Positions 1 through 10,797 of a stretch of 64,000 nt of DNA are shown one piece after another. The DNA comes from Selaginella moellendorffii (lineage: Eukaryota > Streptophyta > Lycopodiopsida > Selaginellales > Selaginellaceae). The DNA lies in NCBI RefSeq assembly GCF_000143415.4, contig NW_003314284.1:1096984-1160983 (forward strand). Reading direction: 5' to 3'. The translations under genes were made by a program, and so were the position numbers. The notes beneath the pieces were generated by a model that made no database searches, was not told the origin of the DNA, and saw nothing but the letters and a program-made list of their open reading frames with translations. Within the stretch, counting starts at the first letter, position 1. The number at the start of each line of letters is the position of its first letter.

Positions 1-599
1 GCCGCCGCCATCGAAGACCGGCGGGGGCATGAGGAAGGATCCGGTCGTGGGCGATGGCTCCGCCTGGAGGAAGAGAGATTGGAGATGAGAAACGAGCAAA
101 CAAGGCAAGCATTTCGATCGAGAGATCATACCTGGCTGCTCGCGAAGAGCGGCGAATCGAAGAGCGTGGTGGGGCTGATCCCGGGAGGAATTGTGAAGGA
201 GGAGGAGGAGGCGGCGATGTCGAGAGGGGCCACTGCCGATCTATCGCCCGCCTCCATCTCCCTCGCCGCCAATCTCTCCGCGAAGCTGCCGCTGCCGTTG
301 CCGCCGCTCGAGCCCCTCGCGATGTGCTGTTGCTGCTGCTGGCCATGGCCGCCCAGATCCTGCGAGGAGCCCAAGAGATTGGAGTGGGCCTTGTTCTCGT
401 TGTCCGGATCGATGAGGAAGCTCGCCGCCAGCGTCATGGGGCTGGGGCTCGCATCCGGCGCCTTGAAGAAGAAAGAAGAGGCCCCGGCGGAGGCGCTAGC
501 TCCACCGCCAGGCGCCCGAGGAGGCAGCATTAGCAGCGGCCTGATCGAGGCCATGGGTCTCTTGACACTCCCTCCCTGATCGCTACTGCTAAACTCCAT
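1..599 (-). CDS. Group I WRKY transcription factor, N-terminal part (runs off left edge)
   Basis: Exon 1 is 132..599 and starts at the ATG whose first base is 599. Exon 2 is 1..63 and continues beyond the window. The intron 64..131 has GT-AG ends and lies in phase 0. The encoded N-terminus is low-complexity (Ser, Gln and Ala runs) and then reads SPTTLFDSPLFASSQ, followed across the intron by AEPSPTTGSF. This proline-directed Ser/Pro block is the hallmark N-terminal region (D domain) of group I WRKY factors, the clade phosphorylated by MAP kinases. The WRKY DNA-binding domains themselves would lie left of base 1, so the assignment rests on the SP block only. An in-frame upstream ATG at 653 exists, but the one at 599 gives the usual short acidic start. 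Confidence 0.72.
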
Positions 600-1907
600 A
601 GCCACCCGAAGCTCTATCGCTCCAGCCCGGATCGAGCGCGCGTCCAATTCCAAATCCAGCGCCGACCCAAGAGACCCAATCCGCCCAATTCCCGACCCAG
701 ATCGCTCGCTGCTCCTCCTCTCGCCACAATCCCTGGCGATGATACACCGATCGCTGACTCACGATTCCGATCGCTGTCGCGCGCCTTCATTCGCTCATTG
801 ATTCGCCAAGGGGGTGGAAGAAGTCGTGCGCGACGCGAACATTCAAGGGAGATCGAAAGAACCCATCCCTATCTCCGCCTCCTCTTCTCTCTCCTTTTTT
901 CTCCTCTCTCTCTCTCCTTCCTCGCTGCTGTGACGCATCAAAACGAAGCCCGCCAGCCAGATGGCTAACACTACCACACAACACACACACACCCTACTTC
1001 AAAACCACTGTCCCACTTACATTTTTTTCCATGTTTTTTTATGTGCTCGAGCGTTGAAATCTCAAGTGGGGCTAGCAGCCAGCGATCATCCAATCGCCTT
1101 TATATAATCGCCCATTCTTCCTCCCCCCATTCAACAGCGACGGCTAACTATTTCTCCCCCCCATTTAAAAACCGCTAAAGGGTTTAAAATATAGCTTAGT
1201 TAGATGTTTAAAACCCGCTTAACAATACAAAATAGGGCAATTTGGAGAAGTGGCCCCTTGGAACTTTAAATGCCAAGGTTGGAGTTTGGGAGAGCAAGAG
1301 ATGCCAGATCTTAGCTGAATCTCCAAGTAGCAGTAGCTTATCATCACCATAGCTCTAGGATATCTGATCGGATCATCGCCATTTCGCAAACCAAAGCTTT
1401 GGTGTTTCAATGCATCAGCTTTTGCTTTTGTAAGGCTTTTCTTTGGCCACCTTCTTTTCTAGCTTTGCAGGAAAACGTGATCCGGCCCCAGATTCCTTGC
1501 AAGAAATTCTGGGCTGGGAGATTTTACTTTCCTCTCCCTGTTTGGATATTCTTAGAATAAGGCAGTGGCCCAGTATAGCAAGAAATTCCAGGCCATGATA
1601 CACACTCCATGGTCCAGTGATGATCACTGGAATAATTTCTTTGGGACACGTGGCAGGCGGCGGGCGTTTTTTCGGCGGGCCATGCTCTCGTCGTGACCGC
1701 ATCTTCGGCTTTTTGAATGCGCTCGCGGGAATATCCGACGGAGGTGCTGCTTCCAGGCAGCTTCGCGACGGGCGCCACGTACCACTGCTTAGAAGCTTCC
1801 TGGGCGACCGCGCGATGGTATCCACGGAGACGATCATGAGGTCGCGCAAGGATCGTGGGTGGAAAGAGGAAAAGAAAACGTAATGTCAAGCACGAGATTG
1901 ACATGAC
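600..1907. promoter_or_regulatory. Divergent intergenic region between WRKY (-) and PPR (+)
   Basis: About 1.3 kb without a supported gene. The minus-strand WRKY leader (600 to about 1000) is CT-rich on the plus strand, with a CT tract near 880-920 and a CA tract near 980-995. A TATA-like element for the minus strand (TTTATATAATC read on plus, about 1098-1108) lies some 500 bp upstream of the WRKY ATG. Open frames exist on the minus strand at 1415-1849 and 1524-1904, but they match no family I recognise and overlap each other in different frames. Confidence 0.4.
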
Positions 1908-4274
1908 ATGGTGTCATGCGCGCCACCCTCGGAGGATTTTGGTTCGGCTCTCAAGCGCTGCTGCGAATCCAAGGACTTGGCGCTTGGCCGCCGGCTCCAC
2001 TCTCAGATCGATCGAGCTGGGCTTGCCACCAGCGACACATTTCTCGCCAATCTCCTCATCCAGATGTATGGTAAGTGCGGGAGGAGCGAAGACGCGCGCC
2101 GTGTCTTCCACCAGATCCACAGGCCCAATGTTTTCTCCTGGAACTTTATCATAGCAGCATATGCCCAGAATGGGCATCTGGAGCAGGCGAAGCTTCACTT
2201 TGATCGGATGCCCAATCGGAATTTCGTTTCGTGGTGCGCGTTGATCTCGGGCTACGCTTGCAATGGCGAAGTCGAAGGGGCGAAAGCGCTGCTGGATCGA
2301 ATGCCCTCCTGGAACCCAATCGCTTGGACTGCCGTGATGCGCGCGCGCGCCCAGTCCGGGGATTTGTGTGGCGCTCGGCTGATGTTTGACGAGATGCCCG
2401 AGCGGGATTTGATCTCGCGCAACTGCATGATATCTGCTTATGCCGAGGGTGGCGATTTCGATCAAGCGAAGCTACTGTTTGATGATATGCCCGAGTGGGA
2501 CGTTGTGTCTTTCACTGCGATGATCAGAGCATACACACAAGGCCACTTAGTAGATCAAGCAAAAGCGTTTTTTGATACCATACCCCAGAAAAACACCGTG
2601 TCTTGGAATTCCCTTCTCCATGCTTATGCCCAAGCGGGGCATCTAGCAGAGGCGCGGCAAGTGTTCGAATCCATTCCAGAGAAAAACCTCACGTCATGGA
2701 CCACGATGATCGCAGCGTGTTGCACCAACGGCCAGATTGACGCGGCGGCGGATCTCTACCGTCGGATGCCCGCGCGGGACGTGGTGTCGTCGGCGACAGT
2801 GATCGCGGCGGCAGGGGACCACGCGACCGCGACGCGGATATTCCGCGCGATGCCCCTCGTGGACGAGGTAGCATGCACGGCCATGATCGCGGCGATGTCG
2901 CAGGGTGGCGACCTCGAGGGCGCCAAGGCCCTGTTTGACAAAATGGCGGAGCGCCACCTGGTGACGTGGAATGCCATGCTGGCAGCGTTCGCGGACAACG
3001 GCCACGTGGAGGGCGCCAAGTCGCTGTTTGACAGTATGCCGCGCCGGGACATGGTGACGTGGGCGACGATGCTGTCGGCCTTCGCGCAGCACGGCGGGCG
3101 ATTCTTCGACAGCGCCAAGCGGTGCTTCGATTTGATGCCCGAGTGGAACACCGTGGCGTGGAACTCGATGATCCAGGCGCTGGCGGCGCGGCGCGACACC
3201 GCAGCAGCGCGGGCGATCTTCGATGGTGCGGTGCCGGAGCACGACGTGGTGATGATCAACGCAATGATCGCCGCCCACGGCGAGAATGGGGAGCTGGGCG
3301 ACGCGCGCGAGCTCTTCGATTCCATGCCGGAGCGCACGATCATCTCCTGGAACTCGATCGTCCAGGCGTGCGTGATCGACGGCGATGTTCACGGCGCGGT
3401 GGAGCTGGTCGAGCGGATGCCCAGGCGAGACGTACTGACGTGGACGGCCCTGATAAACCTCCACTCTCGGGCCTCGAACCTAGAGCTGGCCAAAAGCATC
3501 TTCGACCAGATGCCGGAGCACGACGTCGTGGCCTGTACGGCTCTGCTCATGGGGTTTGCACGGAATGGCGACCTGGAGGGGACGAAGAGGGTGTACGACA
3601 CGATGCCGTGCAAGAACTCCGTGACAACGCTGGCGATGGTGGTGGCGTACGGGGAGTTCTTGGAGCTGGGCGCCGCGAAGCACCTGTTCGATCGAATGCC
3701 CAAGGACAATTGCGTGCCCTGGAGCGCGATGGTCACCACGTATGCACGGAATGGATACGTGAGCGAGGCCAAGGCGGTGTTTGACACCATGCCCGATCGC
3801 GATCCGGTCTCGTGGTCGGGGATGATCACCGCCGCGGCGCAGTTTGGATCCAGCGGCGAGGCGCTGGGATTGCTGCGATTGATGGGCATGGAAGCGGCCT
3901 CGCCAAACGAGGTGCTCTTCCTGAGCCTCCTCTTCGTTTGCAGCCACTTGGGGCGCGTCAAGGAGGCGCGGGAGTTCTTCCGGGTGATGAGCGAGCACGG
4001 ATTGGCGGCGTGGCGCGAGCATTTCTCGTGCTTGATCGCTGTTCTAGGCCGCGCCGGGGAATTGGCCGCCGCCGAGGAGCTGATCGAAAGAATGCCCTTT
4101 GTGCCCAACCAAGCCTCGTGGAGCGCACTGCTCAATGCATGCCGGATCCATAGGGATGTGGAGCGCGGGGCGCGAGCGACGCAGCGAGCCCTAGAACAGG
4201 ATCCCGCCAGCGCGGGAACTTACGTCCTGCTCGCAAACACGTTTTTGCCGCCTTGCCAGCCGCTAGAGCCCTAG
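1908..4274 (+). CDS. Pentatricopeptide repeat protein made almost entirely of S-type motifs
   Basis: Single-exon gene of 788 aa. PPR proteins bind single-stranded RNA in chloroplasts or mitochondria, one base per repeat, to guide editing, splicing or stability. After a short leader there are about 19 near-contiguous 31-residue repeats of the pattern xAKxLFDxMPxRDVVSWNAMIxAYAxxG, i.e. short S (SS) motifs, with only one or two longer P/L-like repeats near residues 645-715. The C-terminus begins an E-type motif (WSALLNACRIHRDVE... YVLLANTF) and then stops after a few unrelated residues, so the E domain is cut short. No DYW domain is present. The stop lies inside a 30-bp tandem duplication. Function and RNA target are unknown; the organelle assignment is by family. 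Confidence 0.9.
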   Translation: MVSCAPPSEDFGSALKRCCESKDLALGRRLHSQIDRAGLATSDTFLANLLIQMYGKCGRSEDARRVFHQIHRPNVFSWNFIIAAYAQNGHLEQAKLHFDRMPNRNFVSWCALISGYACNGEVEGAKALLDRMPSWNPIAWTAVMRARAQSGDLCGARLMFDEMPERDLISRNCMISAYAEGGDFDQAKLLFDDMPEWDVVSFTAMIRAYTQGHLVDQAKAFFDTIPQKNTVSWNSLLHAYAQAGHLAEARQVFESIPEKNLTSWTTMIAACCTNGQIDAAADLYRRMPARDVVSSATVIAAAGDHATATRIFRAMPLVDEVACTAMIAAMSQGGDLEGAKALFDKMAERHLVTWNAMLAAFADNGHVEGAKSLFDSMPRRDMVTWATMLSAFAQHGGRFFDSAKRCFDLMPEWNTVAWNSMIQALAARRDTAAARAIFDGAVPEHDVVMINAMIAAHGENGELGDARELFDSMPERTIISWNSIVQACVIDGDVHGAVELVERMPRRDVLTWTALINLHSRASNLELAKSIFDQMPEHDVVACTALLMGFARNGDLEGTKRVYDTMPCKNSVTTLAMVVAYGEFLELGAAKHLFDRMPKDNCVPWSAMVTTYARNGYVSEAKAVFDTMPDRDPVSWSGMITAAAQFGSSGEALGLLRLMGMEAASPNEVLFLSLLFVCSHLGRVKEAREFFRVMSEHGLAAWREHFSCLIAVLGRAGELAAAEELIERMPFVPNQASWSALLNACRIHRDVERGARATQRALEQDPASAGTYVLLANTFLPPCQPLEP

Positions 4275-4320
4275 ATTTCGGAATATGCTTGCGTAGAGCC
4301 CTACATTTTCGAATATGCCG
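4261..4320. repeat. 30-bp tandem duplication at the end of the PPR gene
   Basis: Copy 1 (4261-4290) and copy 2 (4291-4320) share the cores TAGAGCCCTA and GAATATGC with a few differences. The PPR stop codon TAG (4272-4274) falls in copy 1. The duplication sits between the PPR stop and the start of the next gene at 4391, so it lies in a very short intergenic space. Confidence 0.75.
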
Positions 4321-4390
4321 GCGCCATGGCATCCGAATATCCGCCTTGACCTCTCGATTTATTTTTGCCCTAGGGAGGAAGCGCGCAGCA

Positions 4391-6591
4391 ATGGCGGAGG
4401 CGACTGCAACGCTAGGGTTCTTCACCGGCGGCGCGGTTCCAGCGGCGGCAGAGGGAGCGGAGGCCTCTCCCAACAACAGCAGCGATTACGACAGCGATGT
4501 GAGCGAGGGTACGCTGGCATTGGCGCTGCGGCGCCGCGAGGCGAGCGACGAGGACGATGAGGAGGACGAGGAAGAAGCTGGAGCTGGGGATGGGGCTTGG
4601 CTGGATGAGGAGGAGGCCGAGGAGTTCATTGACGAGTCGTTCGATGGGCGCCAGCAGCTGGGTAAGGATGGGAATGACTTGGCCCGCAAGGATTCTGGCG
4701 AAGGAGGCGCGGCGGGCGATGAGAAGAAGGAGGCTGAGCCATTTATGGTTCCCACGAATGGCGCATTCTACATGCATGACGATCGATTCCGGGACAGTGG
4801 TGGAGCGAGACCCAGGTCTGTGATGGTTTTTCCTTTTTTATCGAGCTTGTCTCTAGAAATCTTTTTATTTAGGCGTGGAATGGGAGGAAGGAGGCTCTGG
4901 GAGGCGAAAGATGAGAAGCCTTGGGTCCATGACATGTTCGAGGAGCTTACACTAGGAGCACAAGAGGTTGGTTTTCTAGTTTCTTCTCCTTCCGGAATGA
5001 GCTCTGGTTTATGTCAGAACTTACGGCGAAGAGGAAGAGGCCAAGGCCGCGGAAGAGGAAGAGGCCGAGGCCGTGGAAGAGGCCGGCTTGTCAATCCCAC
5101 CGAGGAGAACGGCCCTGTGCTTACGCAGCGCGTCTCTGTGAAAGGCCGAGGAGCAAAGAAGGACCACGAAGACGCGGCTCCTCTTGCTAACAAGTAGTGG
5201 TGGCACTCTCTTCCTCTGGTGTTTTGGTTTTCGTGCTTGCCTGACGCATTCATATCGAGTGTAAGCCTGGTGTGGGATTTTTCTTTTTGCTCTAGCTAAG
5301 CAATGAACTCTAAAGGACAACTTCTTTGGAGCTACTGAATATCGGCACTGTTCTGTGTTGTAGGGAGCTGGGCAGTCAGTATGTCGCTAAGAAACAAGTT
5401 GGCGCTTCCAGCCTGAGCTCGTCCTCGCCGCCATTCTTCCCAACCGGGGCGTCAGGGGTGCAAGACGCTGGGCATCAGGAAAGCAGCAAGAGAGTTATCG
5501 GAAACGGCCTAAGGAAGCTGACCGCGAGCTCGTCCGTCTTTGTACCGAAGCTCCCCCACGGGAAATCTGATACGGCCGAAGCCTCAAGCTCCTTATTCTC
5601 GGCGCAAGCACCCACGTCTTCGAGGCACGCATCCAAAGCCGCGGACTCGCATTTTTACTCGAAAGGCCGGTTAGTAACAGGATCAGCAGCTGGGAAAGGC
5701 AAAGCTGTGGCTCAGTCTCAGGCTTCTACGAGTAGGATAGTCCAGCAGCCAGCCCAGGCGCAACACTCTCAGGAGTTTCACTCTTCGACGTCTAGTCTGC
5801 GGGGAAATCCTCTCGTCAGTGCGAACGACTCTGGAGCGGCTGTTGGTGGCGGTGGAAGAGGTGCCCGGACTGCTTCGTCTGGAAAGAGTTCCCTCGTGTA
5901 TGGCAGCGCTCCTGCTCGAGACAACGCCTTTTCTCCGCCCCAAGTTTTGAGCCCACGTAAGTTCTATGCGATTTTTTTTGTTGAAGAGACTACTTATGTC
6001 CCGGTGTCTTGGCTGATCAGTTCTTCAGTATGGTAACCAGTCTCAAGGAGGGGTGATGGTTCCAAGCATGATGCCACTCTCGGGGCAACCTCTTTATGGA
6101 TATGGGAATTCCGAGATAGCTTGGTATGCTCTTTTTGTTAGTGTACTCTCAGCTTACATTTTTTTCTCTCTTTGCGATACAGGGTGCCAGTTCTGGCTGG
6201 AGGAGGGAATGGGTTAGGCACCGGTTTCATGTCACCTTACATTGCTGTGGACAGCACGTCACCAGGAATGTATTTTGCGCAGCCATCTTCCCAGCCAGTG
6301 TTCCAGCCGTCTAGGTAGGATCTTACTCGTTAGGAGACGGTGATCTGACGCCAGTGCTTCTTGAGTAGGGAGCATGGATCGAATAACATGTGGAGGCCGC
6401 CTTCTGAAGCTTCAGGTAAGCATTCAAGTGCCCGGAGTTGAGAGAGTCTCAGCTTTTATACTCTCTGCGCAGGCTTGCCATCTGAAGAAAGGCAAAATAA
6501 ACCTCGCAGGTATGCTTTTTGTGCTTCGTTGTTCTACGTTTTGTTCAATCGTTTCTGCAGCTCACTGGCGAAAGCGCAGAGCGCATATTGA
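4391..6591 (+). CDS. Barentsz/CASC3 (MLN51)-like exon junction complex protein
   Basis: Nine exons: 4391-4815, 4873-4966, 5018-5193, 5364-5956, 6021-6123, 6183-6314, 6369-6415, 6473-6509 and 6561-6591. They total 1638 nt (545 aa) and every phase is consistent. After an acidic N-terminus, the segment PTNGAFYMHDDRF followed by GGRRLWEAKDEKPWVHDMFEE is the eIF4A3-binding core shared by CASC3 and plant BTZ-like proteins. An RG-rich stretch (GRGRGRGRG) and a long Ser/Gln-rich tail follow, ending with NKPRR. In animals and plants Barentsz clamps eIF4A3 on spliced mRNA and links the complex to translation, localisation and NMD. Introns are 51-57 nt at the 5' end. The second and third exon borders are the least certain, because other frames stay open there. 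Confidence 0.82.
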
Positions 6592-7029
6592 GGGAAAAGC
6601 TTCTCTACTTGTGAAGGCAAAGGATTGATCACGCGCTGGCGGTATCGTCGCGTGTGGTTCCTTGCCTTGTTCATTGCGGTATTATACTTACTGGTAAGCT
6701 CCTCTTTCTTTTCTTTCAGGTCTAAGTTTCGTGCTCAGGTAAATACAGTCGATTGCATTCAGTCAAGTTTACGAACTTAATTGGATCCCGAGTTGGAATT
6801 TGGGGAAGAACAAACGATTTCTGTAAGAGCAATGAGTGGAGAATTTCACGATATGATTGATATATACATTATATTATACTTTTGTTCTTTGATTATATGT
6901 GGAGTGAAGTAAAAGTCGTTCTTGTGTATCGGTTAGTTTTCCCGTGTTTGTGGTGTTTCACTGGATGAATAGGTAGGGTTCGTGGCTGGGCGCGCTAGGG
7001 CAAGAGGAGGAGAGGAGGCTCCCTGGCGC
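6592..7029. other. Intergenic, no feature seen
   Basis: About 440 bp between the Barentsz-like stop and the Yippee-like start. It contains the 3' end of the upstream transcript and an AT-rich patch around 6840-6900. No ORF or RNA gene is recognised. Confidence 0.5.
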
Positions 7030-7618
7030 ATGGGGCAGATAATCCAGGAGTACTTGTCGGGCAATCGAATCTATTGTTGCAGCAATTGCCACGCCCACGC
7101 CGCCGATCACGAGGAAGTCGTGTCCAAGCAATTCCATGGCCGATACGGTCGCGCCTATCTCTTTAACAAAGTGTAAGTGGGCGATTCTAGTGCATTTTGT
7201 TTTGGGTTGGGTTGCATTGGATTGGAATTGGAAGACTGGATTGATGGATTTTCTTTGTTTGTGCCCTTTCTTCTTTCTTTGCCCTTTCAGTACTGTTGGA
7301 TTGACTGAGTGGTAACAGGGTGAATGTGTTTCTTGGGCCCAAGGAGGAGCGCAATCTCATTACGGGCTTGCACACGGTGAACGATATCTATTGTATTTGC
7401 TGCCAGCAAGTTCTTGGCTGGAAATATGTGAGTCTTTTATCTTTTTTCCTTCTGCTTTTTTTTACAAGTTTGGCGTTTTTTCTCTTTTTTTTTGTGGTTT
7501 TTTCTTCTTCTTTTTTTCTCACATGGACTTCCAGGATACAGCCTACGAGCAGAGGGAGAAGTACAAAGAAGGCAAATTCATCATCGAAAAGAAGAAGATG
7601 ACCAAAGAGAATTGGTAG
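7030..7618 (+). CDS. Yippee-like zinc-binding protein
   Basis: Three exons, 7030-7172, 7319-7427 and 7535-7618 (336 nt, 111 aa). The protein carries C17-x2-C20 and C73-x2-C76, giving the exact CX2CX52CX2C spacing that defines the Yippee/YPEL family. It also has the conserved [21 protein letters not shown], ITGLHTVxDIYC and [19 protein letters not shown] segments. Length is typical of the family (about 105-120 aa). The fold resembles cereblon/RIG-I C-terminal-type zinc domains. The cellular role in plants is not established. Upstream in-frame codons exist, but the MGQ start matches the usual start position. Confidence 0.9.
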
Positions 7619-9480
7619 AGCGATGGCACTTCTCTTTTGTACAGACCGGAGGTAAAGAAAAAGATCCCGAAAAGAAATCACGGCGTCAGGGAAAGTTTGT
7701 CGTCAATAAAGGCCTAAAGTTTTGGTTCGTATGAGTTTTTTTTATGATTGCATCCAAGAAGTCAAGGAAACCTCATGAGCAATCGAGTCAGCTTTGCATC
7801 GATGAAGTAAGACTTGGAAAAGAGTGGTACAAAATGATGACTACTCACAATCTCAAAACTTTCACATCTACAAGCTCCACCAACTTGCTAGGGCAAACTT
7901 CGTTCCAAGCAGGCTGCTAAATGTATTGCCTAATATCTCCAATTATGGCAATGACATATTAATATGCTGTGTCTTGTTGCAAGAGAAGTGAAGGAACCAT
8001 GAAAAACTTCTCAAGCGCTCGGAAGGCATTCACAAAATCTCGTTTGGAAGATATCTTTCAAAATTTCTCCATGTGACCCAGAGCTTTGACACACACACAC
8101 AGTGAGCGAGCGAGAAGAGAGTGAGAGAGAGAGAGCTCTTGGGAGCTTGGTTGATAGCAGGGAAATGCGGACGGGATTCTGATCTACTATTGCCGCGAGC
8201 CCTTTGTGGTTGTGATCCGAGGACATTTCAACGAGGTGGTGGACACAGGTTTGCCGGCGGAAAGATGCCCCAGGCGACCATCGACATGATCATTGCTGAG
8301 TACGCCGTTTCTAGAATTTTGTCACATCGTCTTTTTCAGATTGTTTGACAACAACAGGGGGGAAAACATCAGGTAAATCCAGTTCATGGCTTTGGGACTT
8401 CCTGGAATGTTTGTGAACGGATAAGGAATGGAGGGAGTACGAGAAGAACAAGTTCATCAAGGGTGTGTTGGGGTAGCGTCTTCGCCAAAAGCTCACAACC
8501 AGGGGTTTACAATGGCACCCTACATAGCTGATCAAACTCTGGGCGACGACGCCTCAGATGACGAAGAATCAGCAGTGGATGAACACGGGTCTCAAGCCGT
8601 GTTGCTCTGTACAATTGCACAACGAATGGGATCATTCAAGCTGCAGCCTATGCAAGAGCGGGAGTGATTCGCAACGTTCAGAATGGCCATGGACTGCCGG
8701 TCTACTTATTGTGTCCGGGTGCGACAAAGTGGTACTATCCAAACTGAATGCCAGTCTCCGGTATCTACGAAAGAACTGCAGTGACGAGAAGTGCAACTTC
8801 CCAACACAGAAATATGCGGTTGGCAGACTATGAGATCACCCCGCTCTTTCAGCTTCCACGTTGTTTGGAGGCTGCCCTCATACATGTTGAGATTAATCAC
8901 TGGGGACACCGTGTTCGAATGGACACCTGAGGAAGTGATGGTTGTGAAGCTGATTCAACAGGCAATGATCAGTGATGTATCAAAGAAAGGTGGTGCTCAA
9001 ATTGAGACTTTGAGGAAGCTCTGGTCTATAGGGGCCCCGGTACAACAAAGCGTTCAATGGGCGTGAGCAGCCTTGGTCGACACACTTGAGCAGGCCGAGC
9101 TACTGTCTTCCTTGCTACCTCCAGAAGAAGCCATGTCACTCTTGCAACATTCACAGAGTGGGGCTCAATTTGTGCTTGCTAAGCCAGTGCCAGAACATTT
9201 TCTTTCTAGTGTTCCAAAAATGTGTGGCATCAAGTTCCAATGATGTTGTCAATTTTGCCGTTAAGAGTGAAGTTGGTTCTGTGGAGATTAAGACGGACAT
9301 CGATTCTGTGGAGTTTAAGATGGGTTCTACTAACGTTGAGCAGACTGTGGAGCAAACAAAAGCAAAACAAAGGAAGCTAAGGGGAACCAAAAGGAAGACA
9401 TTGGAACTTAAAGCAAAGCCCAGAGCTAAGAAAGCCAAGGGGAATGTTCAAAGGAAGACATTGGCAAAAGGATAAATGGT
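7619..9480 (+). other. Unresolved region: possible multi-exon gene or decayed gene
   Basis: I cannot name a protein here. Short coding-like pieces lie in changing frames, with splice-like borders between them: MPQATIDMIIAE (8264-8299), LFDNNRGENIR (about 8342-8372), EWREYEKNKFIKG (about 8427-8465) and an acidic DDASDDEESAVDEHG segment (8540-8590). A Lys-rich C-terminal tail with KRKTLELK and QRKTLAKG ends at the stop at 9473-9475 (frame of 9233-9475). No continuous model could be built, since several frames contain stops. It may be a lineage-specific nuclear protein or a pseudogene beside the AT-rich block. A GA/CA microsatellite lies at about 8090-8140. Confidence 0.3.
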
Positions 9481-9761
9481 TAGTATTGATTTATCCATGT
9501 TAAAAAACTTAAGATATAATAAAATAAATCCCTTCTAATACCAGTTGTTAGAACTTAATGAAGAATTATCGCACTGATGTACAATAGATCACCACCCAAC
9601 CACCTTCAAGCCCTCTGTGCCTTTATGCCATTGCTCACAGTTGTGAGTGTGCTCCACTTCCACTGTATCCCCAAAAGCCCTTGATTAGTTGTGATTAATC
9701 TTTGTAAAATAGGTTATGGGTTAACTTTAATCCTAAGATTATAATAATCTTCCCCTAGTCT
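9481..9761. other. AT-rich flank, nothing recognised
   Basis: Base composition drops to strongly AT-rich from about 9480 onward. There is no ORF of note and no repeat unit recognised before the LTR-like sequence that begins at about 9762. Confidence 0.4.
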
Positions 9762-10723
9762 GATGCTGTATTCCAATATTAACACAGTGAGATTTTAATA
9801 GCTGTCAAATTAGTTTCAATCTGAATCATTTGCTCCTATATATAATCTAAGGTTTTTAGACTAATTAATATGAATATTTTTGCATTCCCATTAGTTAAGG
9901 AGAGGGGTATCTTTGATTGTCTCTAAGGAGTGCTTAGATTTGGGATTTTGGTTTAGATTTAACTTTTGCATTGTTTAAATCTCATTGTTCTTATAACGTT
10001 TTCAATTTTTTTTTTTTTTTTTGTTTTTTCTAGCTTTTTATTCATCTTCATATGGCAAAGCAACAATCTCCTCCTTTAACTTTAGAGTAATAGTTGATGT
10101 AGTTGTTTAATATTATTGGTTGTAGTTGAACAATTAGACTCAATTAATAATAACATTTATGGCATATGGTATAACTCTCCGTGCACTTATTACCAATCCT
10201 CATATCTAGTCGAAATGATTCTTAGGATTCTTATAGAAAAACTCTAGCCGAATATGTGGATTGGTAGTAAGAGCAAGAGTAGTTGTGCCACATACTACTA
10301 CTATCAATTGAGTTTAATTATTTAATTACAAACACATAGCATCAAACAATTGCATTAACTATTGCTCTATAGTTAAAGGAGGAGGCTGCCATGAAGATGA
10401 ACAAAAAAGTAAAAAATAAACAAAAGAGAAGAAATTGAAAAAGCTATAAGGAAAGTGAGATTTAAATAATACAAAAGCTAAATCTAAATTAAATCTCAAA
10501 TCCAAGCACTTCCTAAGGAAAATTAAAGATGCCTTTTACCTCTACTAATGTGAGTGTATGGAATATAGAATTGAAATACAAAAATGTGCATTTTAATTAG
10601 CCCAAAAACACTAGTTTATATATAAAAGTGAGTGTTCCAAATTGAAATTAATCTAACAGTTATTAAAATCCCATTATACTAATATTAATATACAATATCA
10701 TAGCTGTACACTTGGATCTCACA
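9762..10723. repeat. Long imperfect palindrome (foldback) bounded by LTR-like ends
   Basis: The left arm (about 9762-10228) and right arm (about 10230-10723) are reverse complements with scattered mismatches and one gap of about 23 nt. Near the centre, CCAATCCTCATATCTAGTCG reads outward on one side and its degenerate complement on the other. Further out, CATCTTCATATGGCA pairs with TGCCATGAAGATG, and GAGTGCTTAGATTTGGGATTT pairs with AAATCTCAAATCCAAGCACTT. The outer ends match the LTR of the nearby Ty3/gypsy remnants: the right end (10549-10723) is a nearly complete minus-strand copy and the left end lacks the first 25 bp or so. The internal arms match nothing I recognise. It could be a foldback transposon or an inverted duplication of an LTR fragment plus flank. 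Confidence 0.7.
10549..10723 (-). repeat. LTR copy (right end of the foldback)
   Basis: 175 bp. Read on the minus strand it begins TGTGAGATCC and ends CACTCACA, the same TG...CA termini and length as the LTRs at 10798-10973 and 15046-15221. Divergence from those two is substantial, suggesting an older insertion. Confidence 0.65.
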
Positions 10724-10797
10724 TACATACATATATTTTAGTTACTATATATAGTTAGTTTATTTATATTTATATTTATATATGTATGTATATATTG

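Noticed and set aside
1415-1904. Minus-strand open frames of 144 and 126 codons upstream of the first PPR gene
   Set aside because: They overlap in different frames, match no family and have no splice or start context; could be chance in GC-rich DNA.
3059-3784. 241-codon and other long frames inside PPR genes
   Set aside because: Shadows of GC-rich coding sequence; the PPR frame alone shows repeat structure.
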